DNA of 45,510 nucleotides from Gp7-AA10 sp035636095 (GCA_035636095.1 DASPZU010000078.1:1-45510), one strand, 5' to 3'. Positions 16,325 to 24,989 are shown, counted from the first letter of the stretch. The notes: a model not told the origin generated them from the letters alone. Program-made: numbers and translations.

Positions 16325-17419
16325 ATGGGTGAGAGTGGCGTGTTGATGATCGCGGGTGGTGGCACGGGGGGCCACATCTACCCGGCGATCGCGATCGCGC
16401 AGGAGTTCATGGCGCGCGATTCTAGGCGGCGTGTCGTTTTCGTCGGCACGCACTACGGCCTCGAGAAGAACATCGTGCCTAAGGCCGGCTTTCCGCTCGA
16501 GTACATCTCGGTGGGCGGTTTGCAAGGGAAGGGCGGGCTCGACCTGATCAAGAACCTCGCGCGTCTGCCGGTCGGATTCGCGCAGGCGTGGGGCGTCGTC
16601 GGCAAGCACAGACCCAACGCCGTTCTCGGCGTCGGCGGCTACGCGTCGGGCCCGGTGCTTCTCGCCGCGCGCCTGCAGGGGTTTCCGACCGCCATTCACG
16701 AGCAGAACGCTTTTCCGGGCCTCGCGAATCGGATGCTCGCGAAATTCGTGAAAGCCGTTGCAGTCGCATTTCCCGACGCCGGACCGCGGATGAAGCGCGC
16801 CGATGCGGTCGTGACCGGCAATCCAATTCGCCGCGAATTTTTTCAAGCGACGCGACAACCGACAACCGACAACCGACAACGTCTTCTCATATTCGGCGGC
16901 AGCCAGGGCTCCCACATCCTCAACGAAGCCATGAGCGGCGCGCTCCTTTTCCTGGCGCGACTCAAGGATCGCTTGTCGATCGTGCATCAGACCGGGCCGA
17001 AAGAGCTCGATCAGGTGCGTCAGGCGTATCGCACCTCCGCGTTTCCAGACGCGCGCGTCGTTCCGTATCTCGATCTGATCGTCGACGCGATCGCGGCGGC
17101 GGATGTCGTGGTCAGCCGCGCCGGCGCGATGACGATCGGCGAGCTGGCGGCGGTCGGGCGGGCGGCCATCCTGGTGCCATTCGCGGCCGCCACGAACAAT
17201 CATCAGGAATTGAACGCCCGCGTGGTGGAGAAGGCCGGCGGCGCGGTGGTGATCACCGAATCGCAGCTCACTCCGGAAAAACTCGCCATGACGATCAGCG
17301 AAATTCTCGGCGATGCCGCGCGCGTGGCGCGGATGGGGGCGGCAGCGCGTGCGCAGGCCGCTCCCCAAGCGACAAAGAAAATCGTAGATTTACTCGAAAA
17401 AATTGAGAGAACCGAATAA
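16325..17419 (+). CDS. murG: Lipid II synthase MurG (GlcNAc transferase)
   Basis: Peripheral inner-membrane GT28 glycosyltransferase converting lipid I to lipid II. The 364 residues have the N-terminal glycine loop AGGGTGGHIYPAIAIAQEF, GGYASGPVLLAARLQG, IHEQNAFPGLANR, the interdomain GNPIRREF, then GGSQGSHILNEAMS and the acceptor segment SRAGAMTIGELAAVGRAAIL. The interdomain linker (RQPTTDNRQR) is encoded by tandem GACAACC 7-mers, so part of the hinge is repeat-derived, yet it falls between conserved blocks and should be tolerated. The start ATG at 16325 is 13 bp after ftsW. Confidence 0.96.
   Translation: MGESGVLMIAGGGTGGHIYPAIAIAQEFMARDSRRRVVFVGTHYGLEKNIVPKAGFPLEYISVGGLQGKGGLDLIKNLARLPVGFAQAWGVVGKHRPNAVLGVGGYASGPVLLAARLQGFPTAIHEQNAFPGLANRMLAKFVKAVAVAFPDAGPRMKRADAVVTGNPIRREFFQATRQPTTDNRQRLLIFGGSQGSHILNEAMSGALLFLARLKDRLSIVHQTGPKELDQVRQAYRTSAFPDARVVPYLDLIVDAIAAADVVVSRAGAMTIGELAAVGRAAILVPFAAATNNHQELNARVVEKAGGAVVITESQLTPEKLAMTISEILGDAARVARMGAAARAQAAPQATKKIVDLLEKIERTE
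16854..16880 (+). repeat. Tandem 7-mer array (GACAACC) in the murG interdomain linker
   Basis: Three perfect GACAACC units and a fourth ending GACAAC, translated as TRQPTTDNRQR between the two Rossmann domains. The unit differs by one C from the octamer in ftsL and murF, so the reading frame shifts from unit to unit and the peptide is different. Confidence 0.85.
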
Positions 17420-17448
17420 AATAAACATTAAGCAAGCCACTGAACCTA

Positions 17449-18798
17449 ATGAATTTTGAACACATTAAGAACATTCATTTCGTCGGCATCGGCGGAATCG
17501 GAATGAGTGGCATTGCTGAGATCCTGGCCGAGCGCGGCGTGAGGGTCTCCGGCTGTGATCTGCGGCCGTCCGCCGCCACCGACCTTCTGACCAGCCGCGG
17601 CGTTCGGGTATCGATTGGACACGATCCGGCGCACCTCCACGGCGTTGACCTGGTGGTCGTCACCTCCGCCATCCACGGCCGGCACGCGGAAGTCGACGCC
17701 GCTCGCGCGCGAGGCATTCCGGTCATGAAGCGAAAGGAAATTCTCGGCGCGCTGGTCAACGATAAGCGCAACGTCGGCGTTTCGGGTACGCACGGCAAAA
17801 CGACGACCTCCGCCATGATCGCGGTTGTCCTGGAAGAAGCGGGCCTCGATCCGACCATCGTGATCGGCGGCGTGCTGCGCAACATCGGATCGAACGCCAG
17901 GAACGGGAAGGGCGATCTGGCCGTCGTCGAAGCCGACGAATACGACCGCAGCTTTCACGAGCTGCATCCGCAGATCGCTGTGGTCACGAACATCGAAGCC
18001 GATCATCTCGAGTACTACGGCAGCTTCGAGGCCATCGCAGAAGCGTTTCATGTCTTTGTCGAAGGCATCAAGGCCGGCGGCACGGTGGTGGGATGCGCCG
18101 ATGATCCGACCGTGGCTGCGCTTCTGAAAAAGACAAAACAAAGGACCATTCGATATGGCCTGGGCGACCACGCCGATCTCCGCGCCACCAACATCACGTT
18201 CGACGAGCGCGGTTCGCGTTTCGAAGTGCCGGAGGTCGGATGGTTTCGGCTGTTCGTTCCCGGCGAGCACAACGTGCGCAACGCGCTGGCAGCGATCGCG
18301 GTCGCGCGCGAGCTCGGAATCGCAACCGCGGTGATGGCGACCGGCCTGGCGAAGTTCCTCGGCGTCGACCGTCGTTTCCAACTCCTCGGCGAATATGCCG
18401 GGGCGTTGATCGTCGACGACTACGCGCATCATCCGACCGAGATTCGCGCCACGCTGACCGCGGCCCGCACGGGCTATCCGAACCGGCGCATCGTGGCGCT
18501 GTTTCAGCCGCATCTGTACACCCGCACCCGCGATTTCGCCCGTGAATTCGGCGAGTCGCTCAAAGTCGCCGACGTGGCCCTGGTCGCGCCGATCTACGCC
18601 GCGCGCGAGGAGCCGATCGAGGGCATCACGGCGCGGTTGATCGCCGACGCTGTCGAAGGGGTGGAATTTGTCGAAGGCAGCAACGCACAAATCGTGCAGA
18701 AGCTGCGTCAGCGACTGAAGCCCAACGATCTGTTTATCACCCTCGGCGCCGGTGACGTCCATGAGATCAGCGAGGCGTTGGCGGAGGCCGACCCATGA
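17449..18798 (+). CDS. murC: UDP-MurNAc:L-alanine ligase
   Basis: First amino-acid ligase of the stem peptide. The 449 residues begin with the UDP-binding motif HFVGIGGIGMSGIAEIL, followed by the ATP loop SGTHGKTTT (about 112-120), EADEYDRSFHEL, TNIEADHLEYYG, PGEHNVRNALAA and DDYAHHPTEIRATL. It lies 29 bp after murG with no clear Shine-Dalgarno and overlaps ftsQ by ATGA. In many bacteria murB and ddl sit between murC and ftsQ; here they do not. Confidence 0.97.
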   Translation: MNFEHIKNIHFVGIGGIGMSGIAEILAERGVRVSGCDLRPSAATDLLTSRGVRVSIGHDPAHLHGVDLVVVTSAIHGRHAEVDAARARGIPVMKRKEILGALVNDKRNVGVSGTHGKTTTSAMIAVVLEEAGLDPTIVIGGVLRNIGSNARNGKGDLAVVEADEYDRSFHELHPQIAVVTNIEADHLEYYGSFEAIAEAFHVFVEGIKAGGTVVGCADDPTVAALLKKTKQRTIRYGLGDHADLRATNITFDERGSRFEVPEVGWFRLFVPGEHNVRNALAAIAVARELGIATAVMATGLAKFLGVDRRFQLLGEYAGALIVDDYAHHPTEIRATLTAARTGYPNRRIVALFQPHLYTRTRDFAREFGESLKVADVALVAPIYAAREEPIEGITARLIADAVEGVEFVEGSNAQIVQKLRQRLKPNDLFITLGAGDVHEISEALAEADP

Positions 18799-19652
18799 GC
18801 AGCGTGCAGCCGCAATTTGGATCGACCGAACGCTTCCTTCGCCCGTCGGACGTGGAGAGCGTCCGCCGCAATTATCGAAGCGTGCAGCTGCGGCGCCTGA
18901 TGGTCGTTCTCCGCAACGCCGTCATGTTGCTGGTCGCCATCGCGGCGCTGGCTGTGCTCTATCGCCGCACGCAATCGGATCGCCGATTCGCCGTCCGGCA
19001 ACTCGAAATCATCGGGGCGCAGCACAGCAGCGCCGGCGACCTCGAAGCCGTGAGACGGCACTACATGGGCGCGAATCTTTTCAACCTCGACATTGCGCGA
19101 CTGCGCACGGAAGTCGCGTCTTTGCCGTGGGTTAGCCGGGTCGAGATCGAGAAAAAGCTTCCCGACACGCTCCGCTTGCGCATCGTCGAGCGTGTACCGA
19201 TTGCGCTGGCGCAGACCGACGACGCGATCCGTTACGTCGACGAACGCGGGGCCGCGTTCGCGGCGCTTTCACCATCGGTGGGCGATGCCGACCTGCCCAT
19301 GATCAGCAACGCGCGATCGAGCGATTTATCGCGCTGCGTCGCGATTCTTCGTCAGCTTCGAGGAAACGATCCCGAACTCTACGCCAGAATTTCCGAGCTC
19401 CGGCCGCTCGCGCCGCGTGGCTTCGCGTTTTTCGATCGCGAACTACATGCCTTCGTCTATGCCGACGAAGGGGACCTGTCATCGAAGTGGCGCGATCTGC
19501 GCGCCATCGCGAGCGCCGAGCGCTTGGTTGGCGGCGACATCGGGTACGCCGATCTGCGCTTCAACGGACAGATCATCATCAAGCCGTTGCGCTCGATGCC
19601 GGCCGCGCCGATGGTGCGACGGCCGCTTGTTCCGGTGCCGATCACGAATTGA
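18795..19652 (+). CDS. ftsQ: Cell division protein FtsQ
   Basis: Bitopic divisome scaffold of 285 residues. It has a cytoplasmic N-terminus of about 35 residues, one transmembrane helix (about 37-56, MVVLRNAVMLLVAIAALAVL), then a POTRA domain (FAVRQLEIIGAQHSSAGDLEAV onward, including VSRVEIEKKLPDTLRLRIVER), which is the FtsQ/DivIB hallmark. The beta domain follows with AFAALSPSVGDADLPMI. The product ends in a proline-rich tail (PMVRRPLVPVPITN). Placement between murC and ftsA is canonical. Confidence 0.92.
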   Translation: MSSVQPQFGSTERFLRPSDVESVRRNYRSVQLRRLMVVLRNAVMLLVAIAALAVLYRRTQSDRRFAVRQLEIIGAQHSSAGDLEAVRRHYMGANLFNLDIARLRTEVASLPWVSRVEIEKKLPDTLRLRIVERVPIALAQTDDAIRYVDERGAAFAALSPSVGDADLPMISNARSSDLSRCVAILRQLRGNDPELYARISELRPLAPRGFAFFDRELHAFVYADEGDLSSKWRDLRAIASAERLVGGDIGYADLRFNGQIIIKPLRSMPAAPMVRRPLVPVPITN

Positions 19653-19665
19653 GGAGGAACTTCAG

Positions 19666-20895
19666 ATGCCGAAGACCGAAGAAAAGTACATCGTCGCGCT
19701 CGACATCGGGACGTCGAAGGTGTGCGTGCTGGTCGGCGAGATCACCGAACGCAACCAGCTCGAGATCATCGGCAAAGGCACGGCGCCGATGAAGGGAACG
19801 CGGCGCGGGAACATCATCAACCTCGATCAGGCCATCGACGCCGTCAAGAAAGCAGTCGATGAGGCCGAGGTCATGGCCGGGCTGCAGATCGAGTCGGTGT
19901 ATGTCGGTGTGGCCGGCGATCACATTCGATCGGTCAACTCGCGCGGTGTCGTTTCGGTTGGCGGCAAACATAAAGAAATCTCTCGCGAAGACATCGATCG
20001 GGTCATCGAGGCATCGAAGTCGATCAACATTCCTGCCGAGCTGGAGCTGCTGCACGTCATCCCTCGGGAATTCATCGTCGACGGACAGGATGGCATTCAC
20101 GATCCGCTGGGCATGACCGCGGCCCGCCTGGAGGCCAACGTGCACATCGTCACCGGCGCGCGAACGCACAATCAAAATGTTTTGACGGCCGTCAACAAGT
20201 CGGGTATCGCGGTGCAGGAGCTGGTGCTGGAACAGCTGGCGGCGGCGGAAGCGGTGCTGACGCAGGACGAGCGCGAGATGGGCGTCCTGCTCATGGATCT
20301 CGGCGCCGGCACCACCGACTATGCCGTTTTTCTGGAAGGCAACGTGATTCACACCAACGTGTTGCCGGTCGGCGCGGGACATTTCACGAGCGACGTCTCG
20401 GTGGTGCTGCGCACCCCCATGGAAGATGCCGAGCGGATCAAGAAACGCTACGGCTGTGCGGTGGCGTCGCTGGTCACCAACGACGATCCGATCGAAGTGC
20501 CGACCGTCGGCGGCCGCGCGCCCAAGATTTTGTCGAAGCACGAGCTGACCAACATCCTCGAGCCGCGCGCGGCCGAGATCGCGAAGCTGGTCTATCACGA
20601 TCTCGAGAAAGTGGGGCTGGAGAAAGAGATCCGCTCCGGCGTGGTGCTGGTGGGGGGAGGAGCGGAAATGGATGGCATGGTGGAGATGGTCGAGCAGGTG
20701 TTCGACCAACAGGCGCGCAAAGGGATTCCGCGAGGCCTGGCGGGCCTTGCCGACACTGTGAACGGCCCGGAATGGGCAGCCGCGACCGGCCTGCTGTTGT
20801 GGGGATTCCGCGATCGCGCGCGCATCCGGCGGCGTCCGCGCCGAGGGTTGGCGAAGGTGGCGGATTCGCTCCGGGCATGGTTTGCGGCCAATTAA
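19666..20895 (+). CDS. ftsA: Cell division protein FtsA
   Basis: Actin-like protein that tethers FtsZ to the membrane and recruits the divisome. The 409 residues start KYIVALDIGTSKVCVLVGEI (phosphate 1), contain MDLGAGTTDYAVF (phosphate 2) and VLVGGGAEMDGMVEM (adenosine motif), and carry the FtsA-specific 1C subdomain near VVSVGGKHKEISREDIDRV. The C-terminus (RRGLAKVADSLRAWFAAN) is the amphipathic membrane-targeting helix. A strong GAGGAGG at 19651-19657 supports the ATG at 19666; the open frame upstream is antisense to nothing and simply overlaps ftsQ out of frame. Confidence 0.96.
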   Translation: MPKTEEKYIVALDIGTSKVCVLVGEITERNQLEIIGKGTAPMKGTRRGNIINLDQAIDAVKKAVDEAEVMAGLQIESVYVGVAGDHIRSVNSRGVVSVGGKHKEISREDIDRVIEASKSINIPAELELLHVIPREFIVDGQDGIHDPLGMTAARLEANVHIVTGARTHNQNVLTAVNKSGIAVQELVLEQLAAAEAVLTQDEREMGVLLMDLGAGTTDYAVFLEGNVIHTNVLPVGAGHFTSDVSVVLRTPMEDAERIKKRYGCAVASLVTNDDPIEVPTVGGRAPKILSKHELTNILEPRAAEIAKLVYHDLEKVGLEKEIRSGVVLVGGGAEMDGMVEMVEQVFDQQARKGIPRGLAGLADTVNGPEWAAATGLLLWGFRDRARIRRRPRRGLAKVADSLRAWFAAN

Positions 20896-20921
20896 ATGTA
20901 TATGATAATGGGAGACTGTAA

Positions 20922-22202
20922 ATGATAACGTTTGACGAATCACCGGACGCGGGCAAGCTGAAGATCTCGCTCGACGAGGAGCAGCTCACAGCCAAGATCA
21001 AGGTGATCGGGGTGGGCGGTGGAGGTGGCAATGCCGTCAACCGGATGATCCAGTCCGGCATCAAAGGGGTCGAGTTTCTGGTGACGAACACCGACGTGCA
21101 GGCCATGCGCACGTCGCTCGCGCCTAACAAGATTCAGATAGGCGCGAAACTGACCAAGGGTCTTGGCGCCGGCGCGAATCCCGAAGTCGGCAAGCAGGCC
21201 GCGCTGGAGGACACCGATCGCATCCTGGAGGCGCTCAGCGGCGCCGATATGATCTTCATCACGACCGGGATGGGCGGGGGGACGGGCACCGGTGCCACGC
21301 CGATCATCGCCTCGCTTGCGGCCGAGTTAGGCGCACTGACCGTGGCGGTCGTCACGAAGCCTTTCGCATTCGAAGGCAAGCGCCGCCGCGTGCAGGCCGA
21401 GCAAGGCATCCGCGCGCTGCGCGACACCGTCGACACTCTGATTACGATCCCGAACGAGCGGCTTCTCAACTTCGTCGAGCGCGCAACGTCGCTGGGCGAA
21501 GCCTTCAAGATCGCTGACGACGTTTTGCGTCAGGCGGTGCAGGGCATTTCCGATCTGATCACCGTGCCCGGTGAGATCAATCTCGATTTCGCCGATGTCA
21601 AGACCATCATGCACGGCATGGGCATGGCGCTGATGGGCACCGGCGTGTCGACCGGCGAGCATCGCGCCGTGGAAGCGGCCCAGCGGGCCATCTCGTCGCC
21701 GCTGCTCGAAGAAGCGTCGATCGAAGGCGCCAAGGGCGTGCTGATCAACATCACCGGCGGCACCGACATGACGCTGTTCGAGGTGCACGAAGCGGCCTCC
21801 ATCATCCAGGAAGCGGCCGACGAGGAGGCCAACATCATCTTCGGCACGGTCATCGATCCAAAGATGAAGGACGAGGTGAAAGTCACGGTCATCGCGACCG
21901 GGTTCGACGCCGCAACCAAGGGGTTGCTCAACACGCGCGGCGAACAGCTTTCCAACATTCCGCGTCCGCAGCCGGCGGCGCAATCTCCGATGGCCCGCAC
22001 GCTGGCGCAGACGCACGAGGTCAAAGCTGCGGAGACGCCGCCGCAGCAGGTCGGCTCGGAAGGAGAAATTTACGATCCACCCTTTTTTCGCAAAGGATTC
22101 TCGAAGACGACCGACGGCAGCGGCGGATTCGGCCCCATGGCGTCGAGCGATTTCGGCAATGACCTCGATATTCCGACGGTGATCAGAAATTTGAGCGATT
22201 GA
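20922..22202 (+). CDS. ftsZ: Cell division GTPase FtsZ
   Basis: Tubulin-like GTPase forming the Z-ring, 426 residues. It shows VIGVGGGGGNAVNRMI (28-43), the tubulin signature GMGGGTGTGATP (116-127), the T7 loop INLDFADVKTIM with the catalytic aspartates, and the conserved C-terminal peptide DLDIPTVIRN (414-423), which binds FtsA and other partners, after a linker of about 70 residues. An unstructured N-terminal extension of about 22 residues is typical. GGGAG precedes the ATG at 20922. It is the last gene of the cluster and is followed by repeat and terminator sequence. Confidence 0.98.
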   Translation: MITFDESPDAGKLKISLDEEQLTAKIKVIGVGGGGGNAVNRMIQSGIKGVEFLVTNTDVQAMRTSLAPNKIQIGAKLTKGLGAGANPEVGKQAALEDTDRILEALSGADMIFITTGMGGGTGTGATPIIASLAAELGALTVAVVTKPFAFEGKRRRVQAEQGIRALRDTVDTLITIPNERLLNFVERATSLGEAFKIADDVLRQAVQGISDLITVPGEINLDFADVKTIMHGMGMALMGTGVSTGEHRAVEAAQRAISSPLLEEASIEGAKGVLINITGGTDMTLFEVHEAASIIQEAADEEANIIFGTVIDPKMKDEVKVTVIATGFDAATKGLLNTRGEQLSNIPRPQPAAQSPMARTLAQTHEVKAAETPPQQVGSEGEIYDPPFFRKGFSKTTDGSGGFGPMASSDFGNDLDIPTVIRNLSD

Positions 22203-22205
22203 AGA

Positions 22206-22305
22206 TGTCATTCCGAGCGTTAGCGAGGAATCGGTGTGGCTGGGTGGTCCGCAGCAGTTGCGCGCCGCCCTCCCACACCGATCCCTCGCTACGCTCGGGA
22301 TGACA
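22206..22305. repeat. Inverted repeat of the TGTCATTCCGAGCG type downstream of ftsZ
   Basis: The left arm 22206-22239 and right arm 22273-22305 are inverted copies of about 33 bp with few differences, beginning TGTCATTCCGAGCG and reaching CGGTGTGG near the loop. The sequence type (TGTCAT-CC-GAGCG-AGCGAGG-ATC) occurs as a dispersed intergenic repeat in many environmental bacterial genomes by my recollection. It starts 4 bp after the ftsZ stop and could act as a 3' stabilising stem-loop for the dcw mRNA. Confidence 0.75.
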
Positions 22306-22373
22306 AGCGACTAGCGCGTCCCTGCTGCGCGCTACCAACGGTGGTGGGGAGAGGGACCCACGACCACAAACGC

Positions 22374-22410
22374 TCGGGGGCAGGGGCTTTCGCCCTGCCC
22401 CCGATTTCTT
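22374..22410 (+). terminator. Rho-independent terminator for the dcw operon
   Basis: A perfect stem TCGGGGGCAGGG / CCCTGCCCCCGA closes a GCTTTCG-type loop and is followed by TTTCTT. It is the first hairpin with a U-rich tail after ftsZ. Together with the repeat before and the hairpin after, the 302-bp ftsZ-guaA gap contains three inverted repeats and no gene. Confidence 0.7.
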
Positions 22411-22418
22411 CGGAATGC

Positions 22419-22502
22419 AAAAGGCAGAAGGCAGAAGTAAATGGGCGGAACGGATCCCTTCCGCCTCTGCCTTCTGCCTTCTGCCTTCTGCCTTCTGCCT
22501 TG
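22419..22502. repeat. 7-bp-unit repeat hairpin between convergent ftsZ and guaA
   Basis: The left arm holds two AGGCAGA units (22419-22437). The right arm holds four CTTCTGC-type units (22471-22502) and ends 2 bp before the guaA stop codon. An inner stem GGCGGAA / TTCCGCC (22444-22450 / 22459-22465) sits in the loop. Arm lengths differ (two against four units), as expected if unit number changes by slippage. Confidence 0.85.
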
Positions 22503-22504
22503 GT

Positions 22505-24037
22505 TTACTCCCACTCGATGGTGCTGGGCGGCTTCGACGAGATGTCGTAGACCACGCGGTTCACGCCGCGCACCTCGTTGACCACGCGCCGCGCGATGCG
22601 GTCGAGCAGATCGTGCGGCATGCGAAACCAATCCGCGGTCATGAAATCGGTCGTGGTGACGGCGCGTACGGCCAGGACGTTCTCGTATGTGCGCTCGTCG
22701 CCCATCACCCCCACGCTCCGCACCGGGAGCAGCACCGCAAAGGCCTGCGAGATGTCGCGGTAGAGGCCCGCCTGCCGAATTTCGTCGATCACGATGTCGT
22801 CGGCGTTCTGGAGAATCTCCACGCGCTCGGCATTGACTTCGCCGAGGATGCGCACGGCCAGGCCGGGTCCGGGGAAGGGATGACGCCAGACGAATTCCTC
22901 TTCCAATCCGAGTTGCAGTCCGAGGGCGCGAACCTCGTCTTTGAAGAGCTCGCGGACAGGCTCGATCAACTTGAGCCCCATCTTTTCGGGAAGCCCGCCG
23001 ACGTTGTGATGCGTCTTGATGACCGATGACGGTCCCTTGATCGAGACCGACTCGATGACATCGGGATACAGCGTTCCCTGAACGAGAAATTCGGCGTCTT
23101 TGATCTTCCTCGCTTCTTCCTCGAAGACGGCGATGAATTCGTTGCCGATGCGTTTGCGTTTGATCTCCGGATCTTCGACTCCCGCCAGTCGTTCGTAGAA
23201 TCGCTCGCGCGCATCGACCGCGATGAAATGCAAGCCCAGGCGATCGCTGAGCCGCGAGGCGACTTGCATGGCCTCGTTTTTTCGAAGGACGCCGTTGTCG
23301 ACGAACATCGCTGTGAGCTGATCGCCGATGGCCTCGGCCACCAGCAGCGCCGCCACGGTCGAGTCGACGCCGCCGCTGACGGCGGCGATGGCCTTCTTTT
23401 TCCCCACCGTCGCTCGGATCTCCTGCACTTTCCGCTTGCGGTAGTCGCCCAGATCCCAGGTGGGTTTGCAGCCGGCAATGTTGAATAGAAAGTTGCGGAG
23501 GATTTCGGTCCCTGCTTCGGTGTGCGTCACTTCCGGGTGAAAGAGGATGCCGAAGCAGCGACGCTCCCGATTTTCGAATCCCGCGATGGGCGCATTGTCC
23601 GATCGCGCGGTCACGCGAAATCCTGGCGGCTCGCGGACGATGCGATCGCCATGACTGGCCCACACGCGCTGATGTTTCGGAGTCCTGGCCAGAAGCAGCG
23701 AGTCCGCGATCACGTCGATCTCGGCGCGGCCGTACTCGCGCTCATCCGCGGCTTCCACTTTTCCCTCCAGGAGGTACGCCATCATCTGCATGCCGTAGCA
23801 GATGGCGAGAATCGGGACGCCGACATCGAACACTTCCCGTGACGCAATGGGAGCCGATTCGGCGTAGACCGATTGCGGGCCTCCGGAAAAGACGATCGCT
23901 TTCGGGTTCAGCTCGCGAATTTTTTCGATCGGATGATCGAACGGGTGAACGACGGAGTAGACACGCTGCTCTCGAATCCGGCGTGCAATCAACTGTGTGT
24001 ATTGTGATCCGAAGTCGAGGACGAGGACCGTCTCCAT
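22505..24037 (-). CDS. guaA: GMP synthase (glutamine-hydrolysing)
   Basis: Converts XMP to GMP with glutamine as ammonia donor. The 510 residues comprise a class I glutamine amidotransferase (LVLDFGSQYTQLIARRIRE, nucleophile C80 in AICYGMQ, H167 in ILFHPEVTHT), the ATP pyrophosphatase loop SGGVDS (221-226) and the dimerisation domain ending DISSKPPSTIEWE, the universal GuaA C-terminus. The ATG at 24037 overlaps the stop of the DUF2461 gene as TGATG; an ATG two codons earlier is also possible. It is the last gene of the HU-DUF2461-guaA operon. Confidence 0.97.
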   Translation of the reverse strand: METVLVLDFGSQYTQLIARRIREQRVYSVVHPFDHPIEKIRELNPKAIVFSGGPQSVYAESAPIASREVFDVGVPILAICYGMQMMAYLLEGKVEAADEREYGRAEIDVIADSLLLARTPKHQRVWASHGDRIVREPPGFRVTARSDNAPIAGFENRERRCFGILFHPEVTHTEAGTEILRNFLFNIAGCKPTWDLGDYRKRKVQEIRATVGKKKAIAAVSGGVDSTVAALLVAEAIGDQLTAMFVDNGVLRKNEAMQVASRLSDRLGLHFIAVDARERFYERLAGVEDPEIKRKRIGNEFIAVFEEEARKIKDAEFLVQGTLYPDVIESVSIKGPSSVIKTHHNVGGLPEKMGLKLIEPVRELFKDEVRALGLQLGLEEEFVWRHPFPGPGLAVRILGEVNAERVEILQNADDIVIDEIRQAGLYRDISQAFAVLLPVRSVGVMGDERTYENVLAVRAVTTTDFMTADWFRMPHDLLDRIARRVVNEVRGVNRVVYDISSKPPSTIEWE

Positions 24038-24705
24038 CACCATGGCAGTTTCAGGGAGCGTGCGACGAAGCGAACCAGCGGCGTCATTTTGCGACAGTCG
24101 GCCGCGAAGTCTGCCATGAATTTGTTGCTGCAGATCTCTTTCTCGCTCAAAGGAATTGACGTGATGAAATCCGTTCGCTTGAGATCCTCCACCATGGGAT
24201 GATCGGGCGTGTAACCTCGCGGCGGTCTTTTGAGCGCGCCCCCCTCGACGGGCAGCTTCGATTTTTTGATCGCTTTCCAATCCGGTGATCCTTTGGCGAT
24301 TACCTCACGGATCTTCGCCAGCGATTGAGGGTCGGGATGCCAGATGCCGGCCGCGGCGAAGTCTTGCTCCGGCGAGATGTGCAGGTAAAAGCCCGGAACG
24401 CTCGCGGCCGCTTTAGCCTTTTCGTGAAAAAAGTGGATGCCGAGGTGGGTTTTGTAGGGCGATTTGTCGCGCGAGAACCGCGTGTCGCGATAGATGCGAA
24501 ACATCGAGCCGCCTACCGGCCGCGGATCTGCGACCAGATGCGGCGCAATGCGATTTAGCCGCGGTGCGAAGTCGCCGATGAATCGGAGAGCGGGATCCCG
24601 GACCTCCGATTCGTATCGCTTTTTGTTGGCCGCGAACCAGTCCCGATTGTTGTTCTTGCTCAGCTCTCGAAGAAACGCGAACGACTCGGAAGTGAAATAC
24701 GCCAT
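24037..24705 (-). CDS. DUF2461 family protein
   Basis: A 222-residue member of the DUF2461 (TIGR02453) family, function unknown. Family signatures visible: FLRELSKNNNRDWFAANKKR at the N-terminus, FRIYRDTRFSRDKSPYKTH (about 69-87), GFYLHISPEQDFAAAGIW and RPPRGYTPDHP. No signal peptide or membrane segment. It is joined to HU upstream and guaA downstream by TGATG overlaps, so it is translated with them. The conserved Arg/Lys/Asp-rich centre suggests nucleotide or phosphate contact, but nothing more can be said. Confidence 0.9.
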   Translation of the reverse strand: MAYFTSESFAFLRELSKNNNRDWFAANKKRYESEVRDPALRFIGDFAPRLNRIAPHLVADPRPVGGSMFRIYRDTRFSRDKSPYKTHLGIHFFHEKAKAAASVPGFYLHISPEQDFAAAGIWHPDPQSLAKIREVIAKGSPDWKAIKKSKLPVEGGALKRPPRGYTPDHPMVEDLKRTDFITSIPLSEKEICSNKFMADFAADCRKMTPLVRFVARSLKLPW

Positions 24706-24974
24706 CAGAGCAGGTTGCGTAGCTCCTTGCCGGGCTTGAAGCGAATCGTGTTTCCGGGCGGAATCTTCACTTCCACGCCGGTTTTCGGGTTGCGTCCGAT
24801 GCCCTTCTTGCGCTGCTTGACCTGGAACACCCCGAACCCCCGCAGCTCGATCCTTTGTCCTCGGGCAAGCGCATTGCGAAGGCCTTCGATGACCGTGTCC
24901 ACCGCCTGCGCCGCCTTGACGCGCGAAATTTCCGATAATTCGGCGACTTTATTGACGATGTCCGCTTTGATCAT
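24705..24974 (-). CDS. HU/IHF-family DNA-binding protein
   Basis: Small nucleoid-associated protein of 89 residues that bends DNA as a dimer. It starts MIKADIVNKVAELSEISRVKA and includes the HU signature segment GFGVFQVKQRKKGIGRNPKTG, with the DNA-intercalating proline arm, and the C-terminal IPPGNTIRFKPGKELR. A longer open frame upstream is not used, because the family N-terminus begins exactly at ATG 24974 and a TATAAT lies 9 bp before it. It heads an operon with DUF2461 and guaA. HU versus IHF subtype cannot be decided by eye. Confidence 0.94.
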   Translation of the reverse strand: MIKADIVNKVAELSEISRVKAAQAVDTVIEGLRNALARGQRIELRGFGVFQVKQRKKGIGRNPKTGVEVKIPPGNTIRFKPGKELRNLL

Positions 24975-24983
24975 GGTTCGTGA

Positions 24984-24989
24984 ATTATA
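24984..24989 (-). promoter_or_regulatory. -10 element of the HU operon
   Basis: A perfect TATAAT on the minus strand, in a 21-bp gap between two divergent genes. Transcription would begin about 2 nt before the HU start codon, so the mRNA would be almost leaderless. No good -35 is seen. On the plus strand the same bases read ATTATAG and could serve the S4-domain gene. Confidence 0.5.

Noticed and set aside
22332..23663. Long open frame on the minus strand overlapping guaA
   Set aside because: It is an arginine/serine-rich shadow of guaA in another frame, as are the many other long frames antisense to or overlapping firm genes in this GC-rich DNA.
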